A stretch of 64,000 nt of DNA from Ruminococcus callidus (GCF_020709055.1 NZ_JAJFCK010000006.1:1-64000), one strand, 5' to 3'; shown: positions 48,434 through 58,981, numbered from the stretch's first letter. Made by a program: numbers and translations. Notes: generated from the sequence alone by a model not told the origin.

Positions 48434-48462
48434 ATTGTATCATTTTTCTTGCACACTGTCAA
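48434..48462 (-). promoter_or_regulatory. Sigma-A promoter of the cellulase gene
   Basis: On the minus strand TTGACA (48457-48462), 17 bp, TACAAT (48434-48439), about 35 bp before the start codon. Confidence 0.85.
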
Positions 48463-48604
48463 TAGAATTTCTCGTTTTCCACGCATGGAATTTGGAAAAA
48501 ATAGCAAAAAGCACAAAACAGATTCTTTGGATTTGTGCAATATAGATGCAGAGATTCACATATTCGGAGCAGCGGCGAAACCTGCACTTTTTTCGGCACC
48601 GCCA

Positions 48605-48644
48605 AAACAAAAGAGCAGAGCCGGACGAATCCATGCTCTGCTCC
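48605..48644 (-). terminator. Intrinsic terminator after the cellobiose phosphorylase gene
   Basis: GAGCAGAG and CTCTGCTC pair across a 15-nt loop, followed on the minus strand by a T-rich tail. The rest of the gap to the cellulase promoter shows no gene. Confidence 0.8.
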
Positions 48645-48706
48645 CGATACAAGCGTTTACGCTGCCGCAAGCAAGCTTACGGACGCACCGCTCTTTGTTC
48701 CTGTGT

Positions 48707-51163
48707 TTAGCCCATTACCACTTCAACAGCGTGGTTCTTGCCATCGGCGAATACCGGCAGCACGTTGCCCTTGATTGCCTTGCCGTCAACGGTAACAGAT
48801 ACCACACCCTTGCAAACGTGGTTCGGGTTCTTGACGGTAACATCGTAGGTTGCACCACGGAACTGTCTGGAAATGGTGAAACCATCCCACTCGTGGGGGA
48901 TCGACGGATCGATCTTCAGGCCGTCCCAATCCGGAATGACACCCAGAATGTACTGGGAAACTGCAACGAAGTTCCATGCAGCAGTACCGGTCAGCCAGCT
49001 GTTCTTTGCCTCGCCGTGACGCTTTGCGTCCTTACCTGCGATCATCTGTGCGTATACATACGGCTCGGTGCGGTGCAGGTCGGAGTACTTCTCTTCCCGG
49101 TATGCCGGAGCGATCTTGCTGTAGTATTCGAATGCCTTGTCGCCGTGGCCAACGAATGCTTCTGCGCAGATGATCCATGCGTTGTTGTGGCAGAAGATGC
49201 CGGCATTTTCCTTATAGCCTGCCGGATAGGTGGAGATCTCACCGTACTGGATGTAGTACTTGGTGAATGCCGGCTGGTTCAGGCTCAGACCGTGCTCGGA
49301 GTTCAGCCACTTGTCTACGCTCTCCAGAGCCTTCAGGTCAGCGCCGGTCTCCTTACCGCAGCCGCCCATAACAGCAAAGCCCTGCGGCTCGATGAAGATC
49401 TTGCCCTCTTCGCACTCGTGAGAGCCCATCTTCTTGCCGAAGTCATCATACGCACGGAGGAACCACTCGCCGTCCCAGCCGTATTCCATAATGTTCTTCT
49501 TCATCTGGTCGATGGCAGCCTGTGCCTTGGCAGCGCCGGCTTCGTCGCCCTTCTTCTTGCACATTGCCACGTATTCCGGACCTGCATAGGTGAACAGTGC
49601 AGCAACCATCATGGATTCTGCAACCTTGGAATACTTGTCCTCGCCGTACTTCGGAGAAGTGGAGGTCTGGAAAGATTCGCCCGGCTCGTCAGAGAAGCAG
49701 GACAGGTTGATGCAGTCGTTCCAGTCTGCACGCATTGCCAGCGGCAGTCCGTGAGGGCCAACGTTCTCTACGACGTGGAAGAAGCTCTTCTCCAGGTGAT
49801 CCATCATGGTCTTTGCCTTGGACTCGTCGTTGTCATACGGTACCATAGCATCCAGAATGGAGTAGTCACCGGATTCCTTGATGTATGCAGCTACGGACAG
49901 GATCATCCACAGCGGGTCGTCAGAGAAGTCGCCGCCGATCTCGTTGTTGCCCTTCTTGGTCAGAGGCTGATACTGGTGATAGCAGCCGCCGTCTTCCAGC
50001 TGTGTGGAAGCCAGATCGATCAGACGTTCTCTTGCTCTGTCCGGAATCTGGTGTACGAAGCCCAGCAGGTCCTGGTTGGAGTCACGGAAGCCCATACCAC
50101 GGCCGATACCGCTCTCGAAGTAAGAAGCGGAACGGGACATGTTAAAGGTAACCATGCACTGATACTGGTTCCAGATGTTGACCATACGGTTCATCTTGTC
50201 ATCCGGAGTCTTGACGCTGTACTTGGACAGCAGCGCATCCCACATTGCCTTCAGTTCAGCCAGTGCAGCAGCAACCTTTTCCGGTGTGTTGTACTGTTCG
50301 ATCATCTCGTATGCACGGGACTTGTTCATGCTGCCGTCTGCGTTCCACTTCTGATCCTTCGGGTTTTCTACGTAGCCCAGAATGAAGATCAGCTGCTTGG
50401 ACTCGCCCGGAGCCAGGGTGATTTCCTTATAATGGGAGGCGATGGGCGACCAGCCGTCTGCCACAGAGTTGGAAGCCTTGCCGGCTGCAACGACCTGCGG
50501 ATTCTCGAAGCCGTTGTACAGACCGAGGAAGCTCTCACGGTCGGTGTCGTAGCCGTCGATGGCATCGTTTACGGTGTAGAATGCAAAGTGGTTGCGGCGC
50601 TCCTTATATTCGGTCTTGTGGAAAATGGTGGAGCCTTCGATCTCCACTTCGCCGGTGTTGAAGTTTCTCTGGAAGTTGGTGGAGTCGTCCTGTGCGTTCC
50701 ACAGACACCACTCAATGAAGGAGAACAGCTTGACGGTCTTTGCCTCGCTGCCCTCGTTCTTCAGAACCAGACTCTGGATCTCGCCGTTATAGTTCTGCGG
50801 CACAAAGAAGGTGACCTCTGCGGAGATACCATTCTTCTTGCCGGAGATGACGGTGTAGCCCATGCCGTGACGGCAGGTGTAAGCGTCCAGATCGGTCTTG
50901 ACCGGAGACCAGCCCGGAGACCATACGGTCTCGCCGTCCTTGATGTAGAAGTAACGGCCGCCCATGTCAACCGGTACGTTGTTGTAACGGTAACGGGTGA
51001 TTCTGCGGAGACGGGCATCCTTGTAGAAGTGATAGCCGCCGGCAGTGTTGGAGATCAGGGAGAAAAACTCCTGTGTTCCGAGGTAATTGATCCACGGATA
51101 CGGGGTTTTCGGATTCTGAATGACGTATTCTTTGTTTGCGTCGTCAAAATAGCCAAATTTCAT
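48707..51163 (-). CDS. Cellobiose phosphorylase (GH94)
   Basis: The 818-residue cytoplasmic enzyme splits cellobiose with phosphate into glucose 1-phosphate and glucose, saving ATP. The layout is an N-terminal beta-sandwich, a linker and an (alpha/alpha)6 barrel with the sugar-binding motif FRDSNQD (360-365 region) and the catalytic Asp483 in ADWND. Length and the start MKFGYFDD fit cellobiose phosphorylases; cellodextrin phosphorylases are longer. No signal peptide. GGAG precedes the ATG. It lies next to the cellulase but has its own promoter. Confidence 0.94.
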   Translation of the reverse strand: MKFGYFDDANKEYVIQNPKTPYPWINYLGTQEFFSLISNTAGGYHFYKDARLRRITRYRYNNVPVDMGGRYFYIKDGETVWSPGWSPVKTDLDAYTCRHGMGYTVISGKKNGISAEVTFFVPQNYNGEIQSLVLKNEGSEAKTVKLFSFIEWCLWNAQDDSTNFQRNFNTGEVEIEGSTIFHKTEYKERRNHFAFYTVNDAIDGYDTDRESFLGLYNGFENPQVVAAGKASNSVADGWSPIASHYKEITLAPGESKQLIFILGYVENPKDQKWNADGSMNKSRAYEMIEQYNTPEKVAAALAELKAMWDALLSKYSVKTPDDKMNRMVNIWNQYQCMVTFNMSRSASYFESGIGRGMGFRDSNQDLLGFVHQIPDRARERLIDLASTQLEDGGCYHQYQPLTKKGNNEIGGDFSDDPLWMILSVAAYIKESGDYSILDAMVPYDNDESKAKTMMDHLEKSFFHVVENVGPHGLPLAMRADWNDCINLSCFSDEPGESFQTSTSPKYGEDKYSKVAESMMVAALFTYAGPEYVAMCKKKGDEAGAAKAQAAIDQMKKNIMEYGWDGEWFLRAYDDFGKKMGSHECEEGKIFIEPQGFAVMGGCGKETGADLKALESVDKWLNSEHGLSLNQPAFTKYYIQYGEISTYPAGYKENAGIFCHNNAWIICAEAFVGHGDKAFEYYSKIAPAYREEKYSDLHRTEPYVYAQMIAGKDAKRHGEAKNSWLTGTAAWNFVAVSQYILGVIPDWDGLKIDPSIPHEWDGFTISRQFRGATYDVTVKNPNHVCKGVVSVTVDGKAIKGNVLPVFADGKNHAVEVVMG

Positions 51164-51249
51164 TGAGGGAACTCCTTTTTTCAGATTTTCAAGATTTTCA
51201 TGCTGCTGGAACGACCGGAAGCCGACTCGCCCAGGCAGCCAGTGCTTTC

Positions 51250-51278
51250 ATTATAACACAATATATTCAGAAATACAA
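51250..51278 (-). promoter_or_regulatory. Sigma-A promoter of the cellobiose phosphorylase gene
   Basis: On the minus strand TTGTAT (51273-51278), 17 bp, TATAAT (51250-51255). Confidence 0.78.
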
Positions 51279-51314
51279 GTGTTTTTTCAAATTATTTCCG
51301 GATTTTACGGGCAT

Positions 51315-52331
51315 TTAAACGATGGTGAAAAAATGCTGTGCCACGTGGAAATTCTCGCCCGGCACCAGCTCGCAGTAGCCGGTCTTTTCTGCCGGCAGCT
51401 TCAGGTTGGGCGCATCGATCATGGCGGTCATCGGCTCCGGACAGAAATAGTGCTTTTCGCCCCGGTCATTCCACAGAATCCAGAAACGATATGCATCGGA
51501 GACTTCATAGCCGATGCCCTTGCCGCTGGCGGAATCCGTCATCAGCACACCACGGAACGGTCTGCCACGGAACGTCAGCTTTCCGCCGGTGTACATGTCG
51601 TTGTCCACCACACGCTTTACCGGACAGGTGGTGCCGTTCTTGTACTGCATGTCGTAGCCGTCCAGCGAGCGGGTCTCGCAGGTGGGCAGACAGCGGTCAT
51701 CCAGAATCCACTTTTCCTCCACCGGCACCTGAATCTGAATGTCCTCCTCCTTTGCGCCGTCCACAAACGGTGCGGAGATGGTGGTGTGGGTGGCGATAGA
51801 AACCGGCAGCTTGTGCTGGGACTGGTTCTTGATGGAGAACTTGTACTCCAGACCGGTCTCGCTCAGCATGAACAGGAACTCTGCGGTAAACGGCAGCGGG
51901 AAGTACTGGAAGAACGGGTCGTTCTCATTATATACATAGCAGGTGCGCACCCATGCGCCCTCTTCGTTGGCGCTCTGCGCAATGACGGTATGCACACGCT
52001 TGTGCAGGAAGCCGTGAATGTGGTTGTGGAACGGTGCAGCCTCGTTCACCGGCAGGTGATACTCCGCATCCGAGGTGCGCAGAATGCCGTCGGCAAACCG
52101 GTTGGGCAGGTACAGCGTCGGCAGACCCCAGACCTCCGCAGATGCCCGAATGTCGTCGGGGGTATTTGCCTCATCCCAGCGGAAAAATTCAATGCCGTTT
52201 ACATCGTCGTGCAGGCGCAGCACGTTGGAGCCGATGCCCGGCGCAATCAGTGCGGTATATCCGCCGGCGGTGAGCTGTACGCATTCCAAGCCCTTCCAAT
52301 TTACCGTTTCTGCCTTATTTTTCATCTTCAT
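51315..52331 (-). CDS. Aldose 1-epimerase family protein
   Basis: A 338-residue galactose-mutarotase-fold protein that probably interconverts alpha and beta anomers of a hexose or its phosphate. The core includes a GGYTALIAPGIGSNVLRL-type opening and a conserved HIHGFLHK His motif. Specificity is unknown. The start at 52331 is chosen for the AAAGGA site and fold onset; the upstream open frame crosses the promoter. It sits between cellobiose phosphorylase and birA and may act on the phosphorylase products. Confidence 0.85.
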   Translation of the reverse strand: MKMKNKAETVNWKGLECVQLTAGGYTALIAPGIGSNVLRLHDDVNGIEFFRWDEANTPDDIRASAEVWGLPTLYLPNRFADGILRTSDAEYHLPVNEAAPFHNHIHGFLHKRVHTVIAQSANEEGAWVRTCYVYNENDPFFQYFPLPFTAEFLFMLSETGLEYKFSIKNQSQHKLPVSIATHTTISAPFVDGAKEEDIQIQVPVEEKWILDDRCLPTCETRSLDGYDMQYKNGTTCPVKRVVDNDMYTGGKLTFRGRPFRGVLMTDSASGKGIGYEVSDAYRFWILWNDRGEKHYFCPEPMTAMIDAPNLKLPAEKTGYCELVPGENFHVAQHFFTIV

Positions 52332-52395
52332 CAATGTTACATCCTTTCTCTTCGCTCTGCCATTTTCAGAAATTTCAACAGATTGCAATGCTCCC

Positions 52396-52424
52396 ATTAT
52401 ATCATATTTTGTTTGTTTTGTCCA
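52396..52424 (-). promoter_or_regulatory. Sigma-A promoter of the epimerase gene
   Basis: On the minus strand TGGACA (52419-52424), 17 bp, TATAAT (52396-52401). Confidence 0.78.
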
Positions 52425-52476
52425 GTGCTGTGAAAAAATCACACACATTTTTTACTTTTCCGGAAGCATCGCACGC

Positions 52477-53469
52477 CTATACGTGCATCTCCCGAATGTG
52501 GACATCGCCGGCGTAGAGGGTTTCCACGTCGCCGTTGAGGTTGCGAATAATCAGACCGCAGTCGTCGGCGATTCCCACAACAGACGCTTTCTTCGTGTTG
52601 CCGTCGGTCATCTCGATCTCCACCGTCCGCCCCGTCAGGCAGGAGCGGGAGCGGTATTCCCGCAGGAAACGGCGCTGGCTGAGATCCGGCAGCAGCTGTT
52701 CCAGTTCGCACAGCACGGCGCTGAGCAGCTGCGCCCGCTTGACGTGACAGTCCGGCACAGCCTCCTCGATGGAGGTGACACGGCGGCACAGCTCCGGCGG
52801 AAAAGCGGTCTTGGTGTGGCGGATGTTGATGCCGATGCCGATGACCACCTGTTCCAGCAGACCGGATTCCAGACTTGCCCCGCCCTCGGTCAGAATGCCG
52901 CAGAGCTTCCTGCCGTTCAGAAACAGGTCGTTCACCCACTTGATGCGCACCTGTGTCCCATACAGATTGTCAATAGCACGTGCCACAGCGACGGCGGCGC
53001 ACGCCGTCAGGAGAGGCGCATCCCGAAAGGGCAGGCGGGGACGGAGGATCAGAGAGAAATACAGTCCGGAACCCGCCGGCGAACAGAACGCCCGCCCCTG
53101 TCTGCCGCGTCCGGCAGTCTGGCAGTTCGCCGCCACTACTGTGCCGCTGCAATTGCCGCCTTTTTGCAGAAGCTTCCGGCAGTAGACATTGGTGGAGTCC
53201 AGCTCCGGAAACACAAGCAGCTGCTGCCCCAGTGTGCGGGTGTGCAGATACTCCCGCACCGCCTCCTCTGTCAGCAGGTCGGCATCGGTCACCAGCCGGT
53301 ATCCGATGCGCTTGCGGGACTCAATGGGATAGCCCTCTTCCTGCAATGCACGCACGGCTTTCCACACGGCGTTGCGGCTCACGCCCAGATGCGCTGCCAG
53401 CACCTCGCCGGAACAAAACTGACCCTCTGCCTTTGCCAAATACTCCGCTGCCGCATCTTTTACACGCAT
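52477..53469 (-). CDS. birA: Biotin--protein ligase / biotin operon repressor BirA
   Basis: The 330-residue bifunctional type has an N-terminal helix-turn-helix (about 1-60, LGVSRNAVWKAVRALQEEGY), the catalytic domain with the biotinyl-AMP motif GRGRQGRAF, KWVNDL, and a small C-terminal domain. It attaches biotin to carboxylases and can repress biotin genes; bioY in this window is the obvious target. The start at 53469 has AAAGGAG upstream and overlaps the end of tatD by 10 bp. Confidence 0.95.
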   Translation of the reverse strand: MRVKDAAAEYLAKAEGQFCSGEVLAAHLGVSRNAVWKAVRALQEEGYPIESRKRIGYRLVTDADLLTEEAVREYLHTRTLGQQLLVFPELDSTNVYCRKLLQKGGNCSGTVVAANCQTAGRGRQGRAFCSPAGSGLYFSLILRPRLPFRDAPLLTACAAVAVARAIDNLYGTQVRIKWVNDLFLNGRKLCGILTEGGASLESGLLEQVVIGIGINIRHTKTAFPPELCRRVTSIEEAVPDCHVKRAQLLSAVLCELEQLLPDLSQRRFLREYRSRSCLTGRTVEIEMTDGNTKKASVVGIADDCGLIIRNLNGDVETLYAGDVHIREMHV

Positions 53470-54257
53470 GGTTCTGCTCCTTTCTCCGCTGCCGGAATGC
53501 CGAAGAGCCGTTCGCCGTTGCGGCAGGTCTGCTCCAGCACCGTCTGCATGTCCTTTCCCAACACCTGCGCCGCTGCCTCTGCCGTGTAGGGAATCATCGT
53601 ACTGTCGCACCGCCTGCCGCGCATGGGCACCGGCGCCATGTAGGGGCAGTCCGTTTCCAGTACCAGCCGGTCTTCCGGCACCACTGCCAGTGCACGCCGT
53701 GCCTTTTTGGCATTGGAAAAGGTCAGAACGCCGGTGAAGCCGATGTACATGCCCAGCTTCAGCACCTGCTGCGCCGTCTCTGCGCTGCCGGAAAAGCAGT
53801 GCACCACACCACGGGGACGAAATTCCTCCAGAATGCGTATGTAATCCTCTGTGGCATCCCGTGCGTGGATGATGACCGGCAGATCCAGCTGCTTTGCCAG
53901 ATCCAGCTGCTCCCGCAGCAGGATGATCTGCTGTTCCCGGTCGTATCCCGCATAATGGTAGTCCAGCCCGATCTCCCCGATGGCGACGACCTTGGGCTGT
54001 GCCGCAAGCTTCTCCAGCTGTGCCAGATAGTCCGCCGGCTGGCTTCCGGCAGTCTCCGGATGGATGCCCACGGCAGCGTAGAGAATTTCGTGGGCGTGCG
54101 CCAGTGCGATGCCGGCGGCGCTGTCCTCCATGGTCGTTCCGGCGAGGACAGCGTGGACAACCCCATGCTCCGGCAGAGTGCGCAGCACCTCCTCCCGATC
54201 CGGCGCAAAGGCATCGTCTGTGTAATGGCTGTGGGTATCAAAAATGGCATGCGGCAT
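53460..54257 (-). CDS. tatD: TatD family deoxyribonuclease
   Basis: A 265-residue metal-dependent hydrolase with the motifs FDTHSHYTD, GEIGLDYHY, IIHARDA and VLETDCPY of TatD/YcfH enzymes, which act as 3'-5' DNA exonucleases or D-aminoacyl-type hydrolases. The ATG at 54257 is supported by GGGGAG; a TTG two codons earlier is not. It overlaps birA, so the pair is an operon. Confidence 0.93.
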   Translation of the reverse strand: MPHAIFDTHSHYTDDAFAPDREEVLRTLPEHGVVHAVLAGTTMEDSAAGIALAHAHEILYAAVGIHPETAGSQPADYLAQLEKLAAQPKVVAIGEIGLDYHYAGYDREQQIILLREQLDLAKQLDLPVIIHARDATEDYIRILEEFRPRGVVHCFSGSAETAQQVLKLGMYIGFTGVLTFSNAKKARRALAVVPEDRLVLETDCPYMAPVPMRGRRCDSTMIPYTAEAAAQVLGKDMQTVLEQTCRNGERLFGIPAAEKGAEPCV

Positions 54258-54298
54258 AGACAAAATCTCCCCTTCTTCAACATATTCACAAATCGTAC

Positions 54299-54327
54299 TT
54301 GCAATTTCGGCTTCTGTGTGCTATACT
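54299..54327 (+). promoter_or_regulatory. Sigma-A promoter of alr
   Basis: TTGCAA (54299-54304), 17 bp, TATACT (54322-54327), with about 170 nt leader containing a GC-rich palindrome around 54345-54360. Confidence 0.75.
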
Positions 54328-54497
54328 TAAAACTGTTTTCATCTGCTGCGCTGCAGCAACGGCGCAGACCGGTTTTGAAACGATATGACAACAGCAGTTT
54401 TCAAGCCTATTCATATCTGGTCAATTTTTATCATAGCATATTTTATCAAAAAATGCAAGCGCAGCCGAAGCTGCGAAAAAGGGAAGGTTTTGTCATC

Positions 54498-55643
54498 ATG
54501 GAATTGGAACAACAAAAACGCTACCGTGCATGGGCAGAAATTGATTTATCCGCACTGGAGCACAACGTTCGCACCGTACAGAGCATGCTGCCGCAGCATA
54601 CCCAGTATATGGCGGTGGTAAAGGCGAACGCCTACGGTCACGGCGACGAGGCGATCTGCAAGAAACTCTGGGAGCTGGGCGTGCGCTGGTTTGCCGTTTC
54701 CAATCTGGAGGAGGCGCTCTCCGTGCGGGAATACTGCCCCTACGGAGAGATCTTCATTCTGGGCTACACCCCGCCGGAATTTGCGCCGGAGCTGGCACGG
54801 AACAACATCATCCAGGGCGTTCTCTCGCTGGACTACGCCCGCCAGTTGCAGCACTTCGCCCACCAGCCGGTGCGCTGCCACATCAAGCTGGACACCGGCA
54901 TGGGACGCATCGGGTTCCGCAGCAGCACGCCGGAGGACTGCGCCAGGGAGCTGCTTCCCCTGTTTGAGCTGGAGCGTCTCTCCATCGAGGGCATCTACAC
55001 CCACTTCGCCGTGGCAGACTCGCCGGAGGCAGACGACATCGCCTACACACAGGCGCAGGAAGACTTCATTGTCAGCGTCTACGACAAGCTGGCAGAGCTG
55101 GGACACCCCGTCAAGCACCTGCACTTTATGAACAGCGCCGCATCAGTCACCCGTCCCAACCCCAGAGCCACACTGGCACGCATCGGCATCATCATGTACG
55201 GACTGGAGCCAAACTATCCGGTGCACGTTCCCATGGAGCTGCGCCCCGTCATGTCCTTGCGCAGTGTGGTGTCCCACGTGAAAACCGTGGAGCCCGGCGC
55301 ATGCATCAGCTACGGCAGAACCTACACCGCACCCGCACCCCGCACCATTGCCACCGTCACCATCGGCTATGCCGACGGCTACGCACGGCTGCTCTCCAAC
55401 AAGGCCTCCGCACTGGTGCACGGCAGGGCATGTCCCATTGTGGGAAGAATCTGCATGGATCAGCTGATGCTGGATGTCACCGACCTGCCGGAGGAGGTCA
55501 AGCCCGGCGATGTGGTCACTATGTTCGGCACAGACGGTGATGCCTCCATCACTGCCGATGAGCTTGCTGCCCTGTACGGCACCATCGGCTACGAGATCGT
55601 CTGCGGCATCTCCAAGCGTGTGCCGAGAAACGTCCTGCACTAA
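54498..55643 (+). CDS. alr: Alanine racemase
   Basis: The 381-residue PLP enzyme makes D-alanine for peptidoglycan. The PLP lysine is Lys42 in VVKANAYGHG; the C-terminal beta domain has RICMDQLMLDVT and the Tyr-containing ISYGRTY segment. Length is normal. GGGAAGG lies upstream of the ATG. It is monocistronic and divergent from tatD-birA. Confidence 0.97.
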   Translation: MELEQQKRYRAWAEIDLSALEHNVRTVQSMLPQHTQYMAVVKANAYGHGDEAICKKLWELGVRWFAVSNLEEALSVREYCPYGEIFILGYTPPEFAPELARNNIIQGVLSLDYARQLQHFAHQPVRCHIKLDTGMGRIGFRSSTPEDCARELLPLFELERLSIEGIYTHFAVADSPEADDIAYTQAQEDFIVSVYDKLAELGHPVKHLHFMNSAASVTRPNPRATLARIGIIMYGLEPNYPVHVPMELRPVMSLRSVVSHVKTVEPGACISYGRTYTAPAPRTIATVTIGYADGYARLLSNKASALVHGRACPIVGRICMDQLMLDVTDLPEEVKPGDVVTMFGTDGDASITADELAALYGTIGYEIVCGISKRVPRNVLH

Positions 55644-55704
55644 TTATGTATCACGGAATCACTTATGCAGATGAGGCAGTACCTTCTCTGCAATAACCCC
55701 GCTC

Positions 55705-55762
55705 AAGAACCTGTTTCGCATCTTCTGACATTTCCGTGTCCAGAAGCACGAGGCAGGCTCTT
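55705..55762. repeat. Short inverted repeat resembling the small element family
   Basis: AAGAACCTG...CTTCTG and its imperfect complement enclose a short loop. The first bases GAACCTG match subfamily A ends. Left flank CAA and right flank TTA do not match, so no duplication is visible. Confidence 0.5.
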
Positions 55763-55763
55763 A

Positions 55764-55881
55764 GAAGTTGTTCTCACAGAAAAAAACAGCTGTCTTTTCG
55801 GCAAGTTTTAAGAACAGCTGCGTTAGAAATTCTTGCCTTGCTGTGCTCAAAAATCCATGTGCATTTCTATAAGAACAACTC
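55764..55881. mobile_element. Diverged small inverted-repeat element, subfamily C (118 bp)
   Basis: The ends GAAGTTGTTCTCACAGAAA and TTTCTATAAGAACAACTC are imperfect inverted repeats. The interior shares CTGTCTTTTCGGCAAGTTTT and GCTCAAAAATCCATG with subfamilies A and B, but the tetraloop hairpin is deleted. No target duplication is intact. The rest of the 55644-56011 gap is AT-rich without other features. Confidence 0.6.
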
Positions 55882-56011
55882 CCTGCAAAACATCCAAAAG
55901 AATTTGCGAAAAATTTTCTTGTTTTCTGTAGAATTCACAAGAAAAAAGTTATACAATAAAGATTCTAAGAATTTCTAGGAATCTCTAGGAAACGGAAAGG
56001 AGTACCCATCT

Positions 56012-58981
56012 GTGAGTGAAATAACTGCAATCCCGTATGCCATCGGCATTGATATCGGATCGACAACGGTAAAAACGGTGGTGCTGGATGAGGAACATCA
56101 TGTGCTGTCCTCCAGCTATGAGCGGCACTTCTCCAAGGTGCGGGAGACCGTCTGCGGAAAGCTGGGCGAGCTGGCGCAGCAGTACCCCGCCGATGCCATG
56201 CGTGTCAGCATCACCGGTTCTGCCGGTCTGGGGCTGGCGCAGGCGGCGAAGCTGCCCTTTGTGCAGGAAGTCCACGCCGCATTTCTCGCCGTCAAGGAAC
56301 GCTGTCCCGAAGCCGATGCCGTCATTGAGCTGGGCGGCGAGGATGCCAAGATCATCTTCCTCACCGGCGGTGTGGAACAGCGCATGAACGGCAGCTGTGC
56401 CGGCGGTACGGGCGCTTTTATCGACCAGATGGCAACGCTGCTGGATGTCAGCGTAGACCAGCTGGATCAGATGGCACTCCGTGCGGAAAAAGTGTATCCC
56501 ATCGCCTCCCGCTGTGGTGTTTTCGCCAAGTCGGACATCCAGCCCCTCCTGAATCAGGGCGCACGGCGGGAGGACATCGCCGCCAGCATCTTTCAGGCAG
56601 TCGTAGACCAGACGGTTTCCGGTCTGGCACAGGGCAGACGCATCCAGGGCAACGTGCTCTTTCTGGGCGGCCCGCTGTCCTTTTTGCAGGGGCTGCGCAA
56701 CGCTTTCACCAAGACGCTACAGCTGGACGAGGAACACGCCCATTTTCCGGAGGACGGTAGAACCTTTGTCGCCTACGGCAGCGCCCTGTCCGCCTGCGCC
56801 CTGCCAGATGCCTACACTCTGACGCAGTTGCAGGAGATGCTGGCGCAGGCACAGACGCAGACAGCGCTGGTGGCAGACAAGCCCCTGTTCAGCTATCCGG
56901 AGGAATACCAGCGGTTTCAGGAGCGCCACGCCGCCCACGATGTGGCACGGAGCGACTACCGCACCTATGCCGGCAAGGCGTATCTGGGCATTGATGCCGG
57001 CTCCACCACCACCAAGATCGTGCTGCTCTCGGAAAACCACGAGCTGCTCTACGATTTCTACGCCTCCAACAAGGGACAGCCGCTGGACTGCATCAAACGG
57101 GAGCTGTCCGCCCTCTATGAGGGGCTGAGTCCGGACTGCACCATCTGCGGCAGCGCCGTCACCGGCTACGGCGAGGATCTCATCCGTGCCGGACTGGGCG
57201 TGGACTTCGGCATTGTGGAAACCGTGGCGCACTTCAAGGCGGCATCGTTCTTCTGTCCGGAGGTGGACTTCATCATCGACATCGGCGGCCAGGACATCAA
57301 GTGCTTCCAGATCAAAAACCACAGCATTGACAGCATCATGCTGAACGAGGCATGTTCCTCCGGCTGCGGCTCGTTTATTCAGGCGTTCGCCGTGGCGCTG
57401 GGCTACGACATCGCCGACTTTTCCAGACTGGGGCTGTTCGCCGAGCATCCGGTAGACCTGGGCTCCCGCTGCACCGTTTTCATGAACAGCAGCGTCAAGC
57501 AGGCGCAGAAGGACGGCGCAACCATCGAGGATATCTCCGCCGGTCTGTCCGGCTCTATCGTCAAGAACGCCATCTACAAGGTCATCCGTGCCCGCAATCC
57601 CGAGGAGCTGGGACAGCACATCGTGGTACAGGGCGGCACATTCCTGAACGACGCCGTGCTGCGGTGCTTTGAGCGGGAGATCGGCCACGACGTTATCCGG
57701 CCGGCGATCTCCGGTCTGATGGGCGCATTCGGCGCAGCTCTCTATGCACAGGAGCGCTCCAGCGGCACCACCACCCTGCGCAGCGCAGAGGATCTGAAAA
57801 ACTTCTCCTACACGGCAAAGGCTGCCACCTGCAAGGGCTGCACGGCGCACTGTGCCCTGAGCATCATCCGGTTCTCCGACGGCGGACGGTTCATCTCCGG
57901 AAACCGCTGTGAAAAGGGTGCCGGCAAGAAAGAAGCGGAGCAGCTGCCCAATCTGTTCGAGTGGAAGTACCGGCACATCCTCTCGCTGGCAGAGCACCAG
58001 CCGGAAAAGCCCAAGGCAACGGTGGGACTGCCGCTGGCGCTGCACTACTACGACCAGATGCCCCTGTGGCACACGTTCTTTACAGAGCTGGGATTTGCCG
58101 TGAAGTTCTCCGAGGAGAGCACACGGAATACGTATTATAAAGGACAGAGCACCATTCCGTCCGACACGGTCTGCTATCCGGCAAAGCTGACGCACGGTCA
58201 CATTGAGAGCCTGCTGGAACAGGGCGTGGACTTCATCTTCTACCCCTGCATGAGCTACAACATCGACGAGGGCGATTCCGACAATCACTACAACTGCCCC
58301 GTTGTGGCGTATTATCCGGAGCTGCTCATGGCAAACTGCGAAAAACTGACGGACAGCAACTTCCTGCACCCGTTCCTCGACCTGAACCGCCGCAGCCATG
58401 TGGTCAAGGCGCTCCACACCATCTTCGCCAAGTACGCCTCGAAAAAAGAGGTGGAACAGGCGCTGGAACACGGCTTCGCCGCACTGGAGCAGTACCGGAA
58501 GGACATTGTTGCCGAGGGCGAGGAGATCGTCCGGCAGGCACGGGAGGCAGGCAGGCAGATCATCGTGCTGGCAGGCAGACCCTACCACATTGACCCGGAG
58601 ATCAACCACGGCATCCACAAGCTCATCGCCAGTCTGGGGCTTGCCGTCATCACCGAGGACAGCGTGGCGCATCTGGCGCAGACACCGGAATTACAGGCGC
58701 TGAACCAGTGGACATACCACTCCAGAATGTACCGTGCTGCCAAGTACGTCACCACCCAGCCGGATATGCAGCTGGTACAGCTGGTGTCCTTCGGCTGCGG
58801 CATCGATGCCATCACCACCGACGAGGTGCGGCGGATTCTGGAGGACGGCGGAAAGCTGTACACCCAGCTGAAAATCGACGAGATCAGCAATCTGGGTGCC
58901 ATCAAGATCCGCCTGCGAAGCCTGATCGCAGCCATGGAACAGACACAGAAACAAAGTCCCGCCGAACCAGCGGAGGCATGA
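56012..58981 (+). CDS. Acyl-CoA dehydratase activase (HgdC/BadF type), double-domain
   Basis: The 989-residue protein carries two ASKHA-fold ATPase domains (GIDIGSTTVKTV at about 12-24 and GIDAGSTTTKIV at about 328-340), with the [4Fe-4S] Cys in GSCAGGTGAF and ACSSGCGSF. A DUF2229-like region (about 660-980) follows. It would use ATP to push an electron into a 2-hydroxyacyl-CoA dehydratase partner. The substrate is unknown and no CoA-transferase is nearby. The start is GTG with AAAGGAG at 9 nt. Confidence 0.85.
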   Translation: MSEITAIPYAIGIDIGSTTVKTVVLDEEHHVLSSSYERHFSKVRETVCGKLGELAQQYPADAMRVSITGSAGLGLAQAAKLPFVQEVHAAFLAVKERCPEADAVIELGGEDAKIIFLTGGVEQRMNGSCAGGTGAFIDQMATLLDVSVDQLDQMALRAEKVYPIASRCGVFAKSDIQPLLNQGARREDIAASIFQAVVDQTVSGLAQGRRIQGNVLFLGGPLSFLQGLRNAFTKTLQLDEEHAHFPEDGRTFVAYGSALSACALPDAYTLTQLQEMLAQAQTQTALVADKPLFSYPEEYQRFQERHAAHDVARSDYRTYAGKAYLGIDAGSTTTKIVLLSENHELLYDFYASNKGQPLDCIKRELSALYEGLSPDCTICGSAVTGYGEDLIRAGLGVDFGIVETVAHFKAASFFCPEVDFIIDIGGQDIKCFQIKNHSIDSIMLNEACSSGCGSFIQAFAVALGYDIADFSRLGLFAEHPVDLGSRCTVFMNSSVKQAQKDGATIEDISAGLSGSIVKNAIYKVIRARNPEELGQHIVVQGGTFLNDAVLRCFEREIGHDVIRPAISGLMGAFGAALYAQERSSGTTTLRSAEDLKNFSYTAKAATCKGCTAHCALSIIRFSDGGRFISGNRCEKGAGKKEAEQLPNLFEWKYRHILSLAEHQPEKPKATVGLPLALHYYDQMPLWHTFFTELGFAVKFSEESTRNTYYKGQSTIPSDTVCYPAKLTHGHIESLLEQGVDFIFYPCMSYNIDEGDSDNHYNCPVVAYYPELLMANCEKLTDSNFLHPFLDLNRRSHVVKALHTIFAKYASKKEVEQALEHGFAALEQYRKDIVAEGEEIVRQAREAGRQIIVLAGRPYHIDPEINHGIHKLIASLGLAVITEDSVAHLAQTPELQALNQWTYHSRMYRAAKYVTTQPDMQLVQLVSFGCGIDAITTDEVRRILEDGGKLYTQLKIDEISNLGAIKIRLRSLIAAMEQTQKQSPAEPAEA

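Noticed and set aside
45765..48545. 926-codon open frame on the plus strand
   Set aside because: It is the antisense of the GH5 cellulase; the translation has no domain logic, and the Thr-codon repeats explain its Val-rich stretch.
48449..51166. 905-codon open frame on the plus strand
   Set aside because: Antisense of the cellobiose phosphorylase gene, caused by codon bias; no ribosome site and no recognisable motif.
56717..58672. 651-codon frame on the minus strand
   Set aside because: Antisense of the dehydratase activase; no motif or ribosome site.
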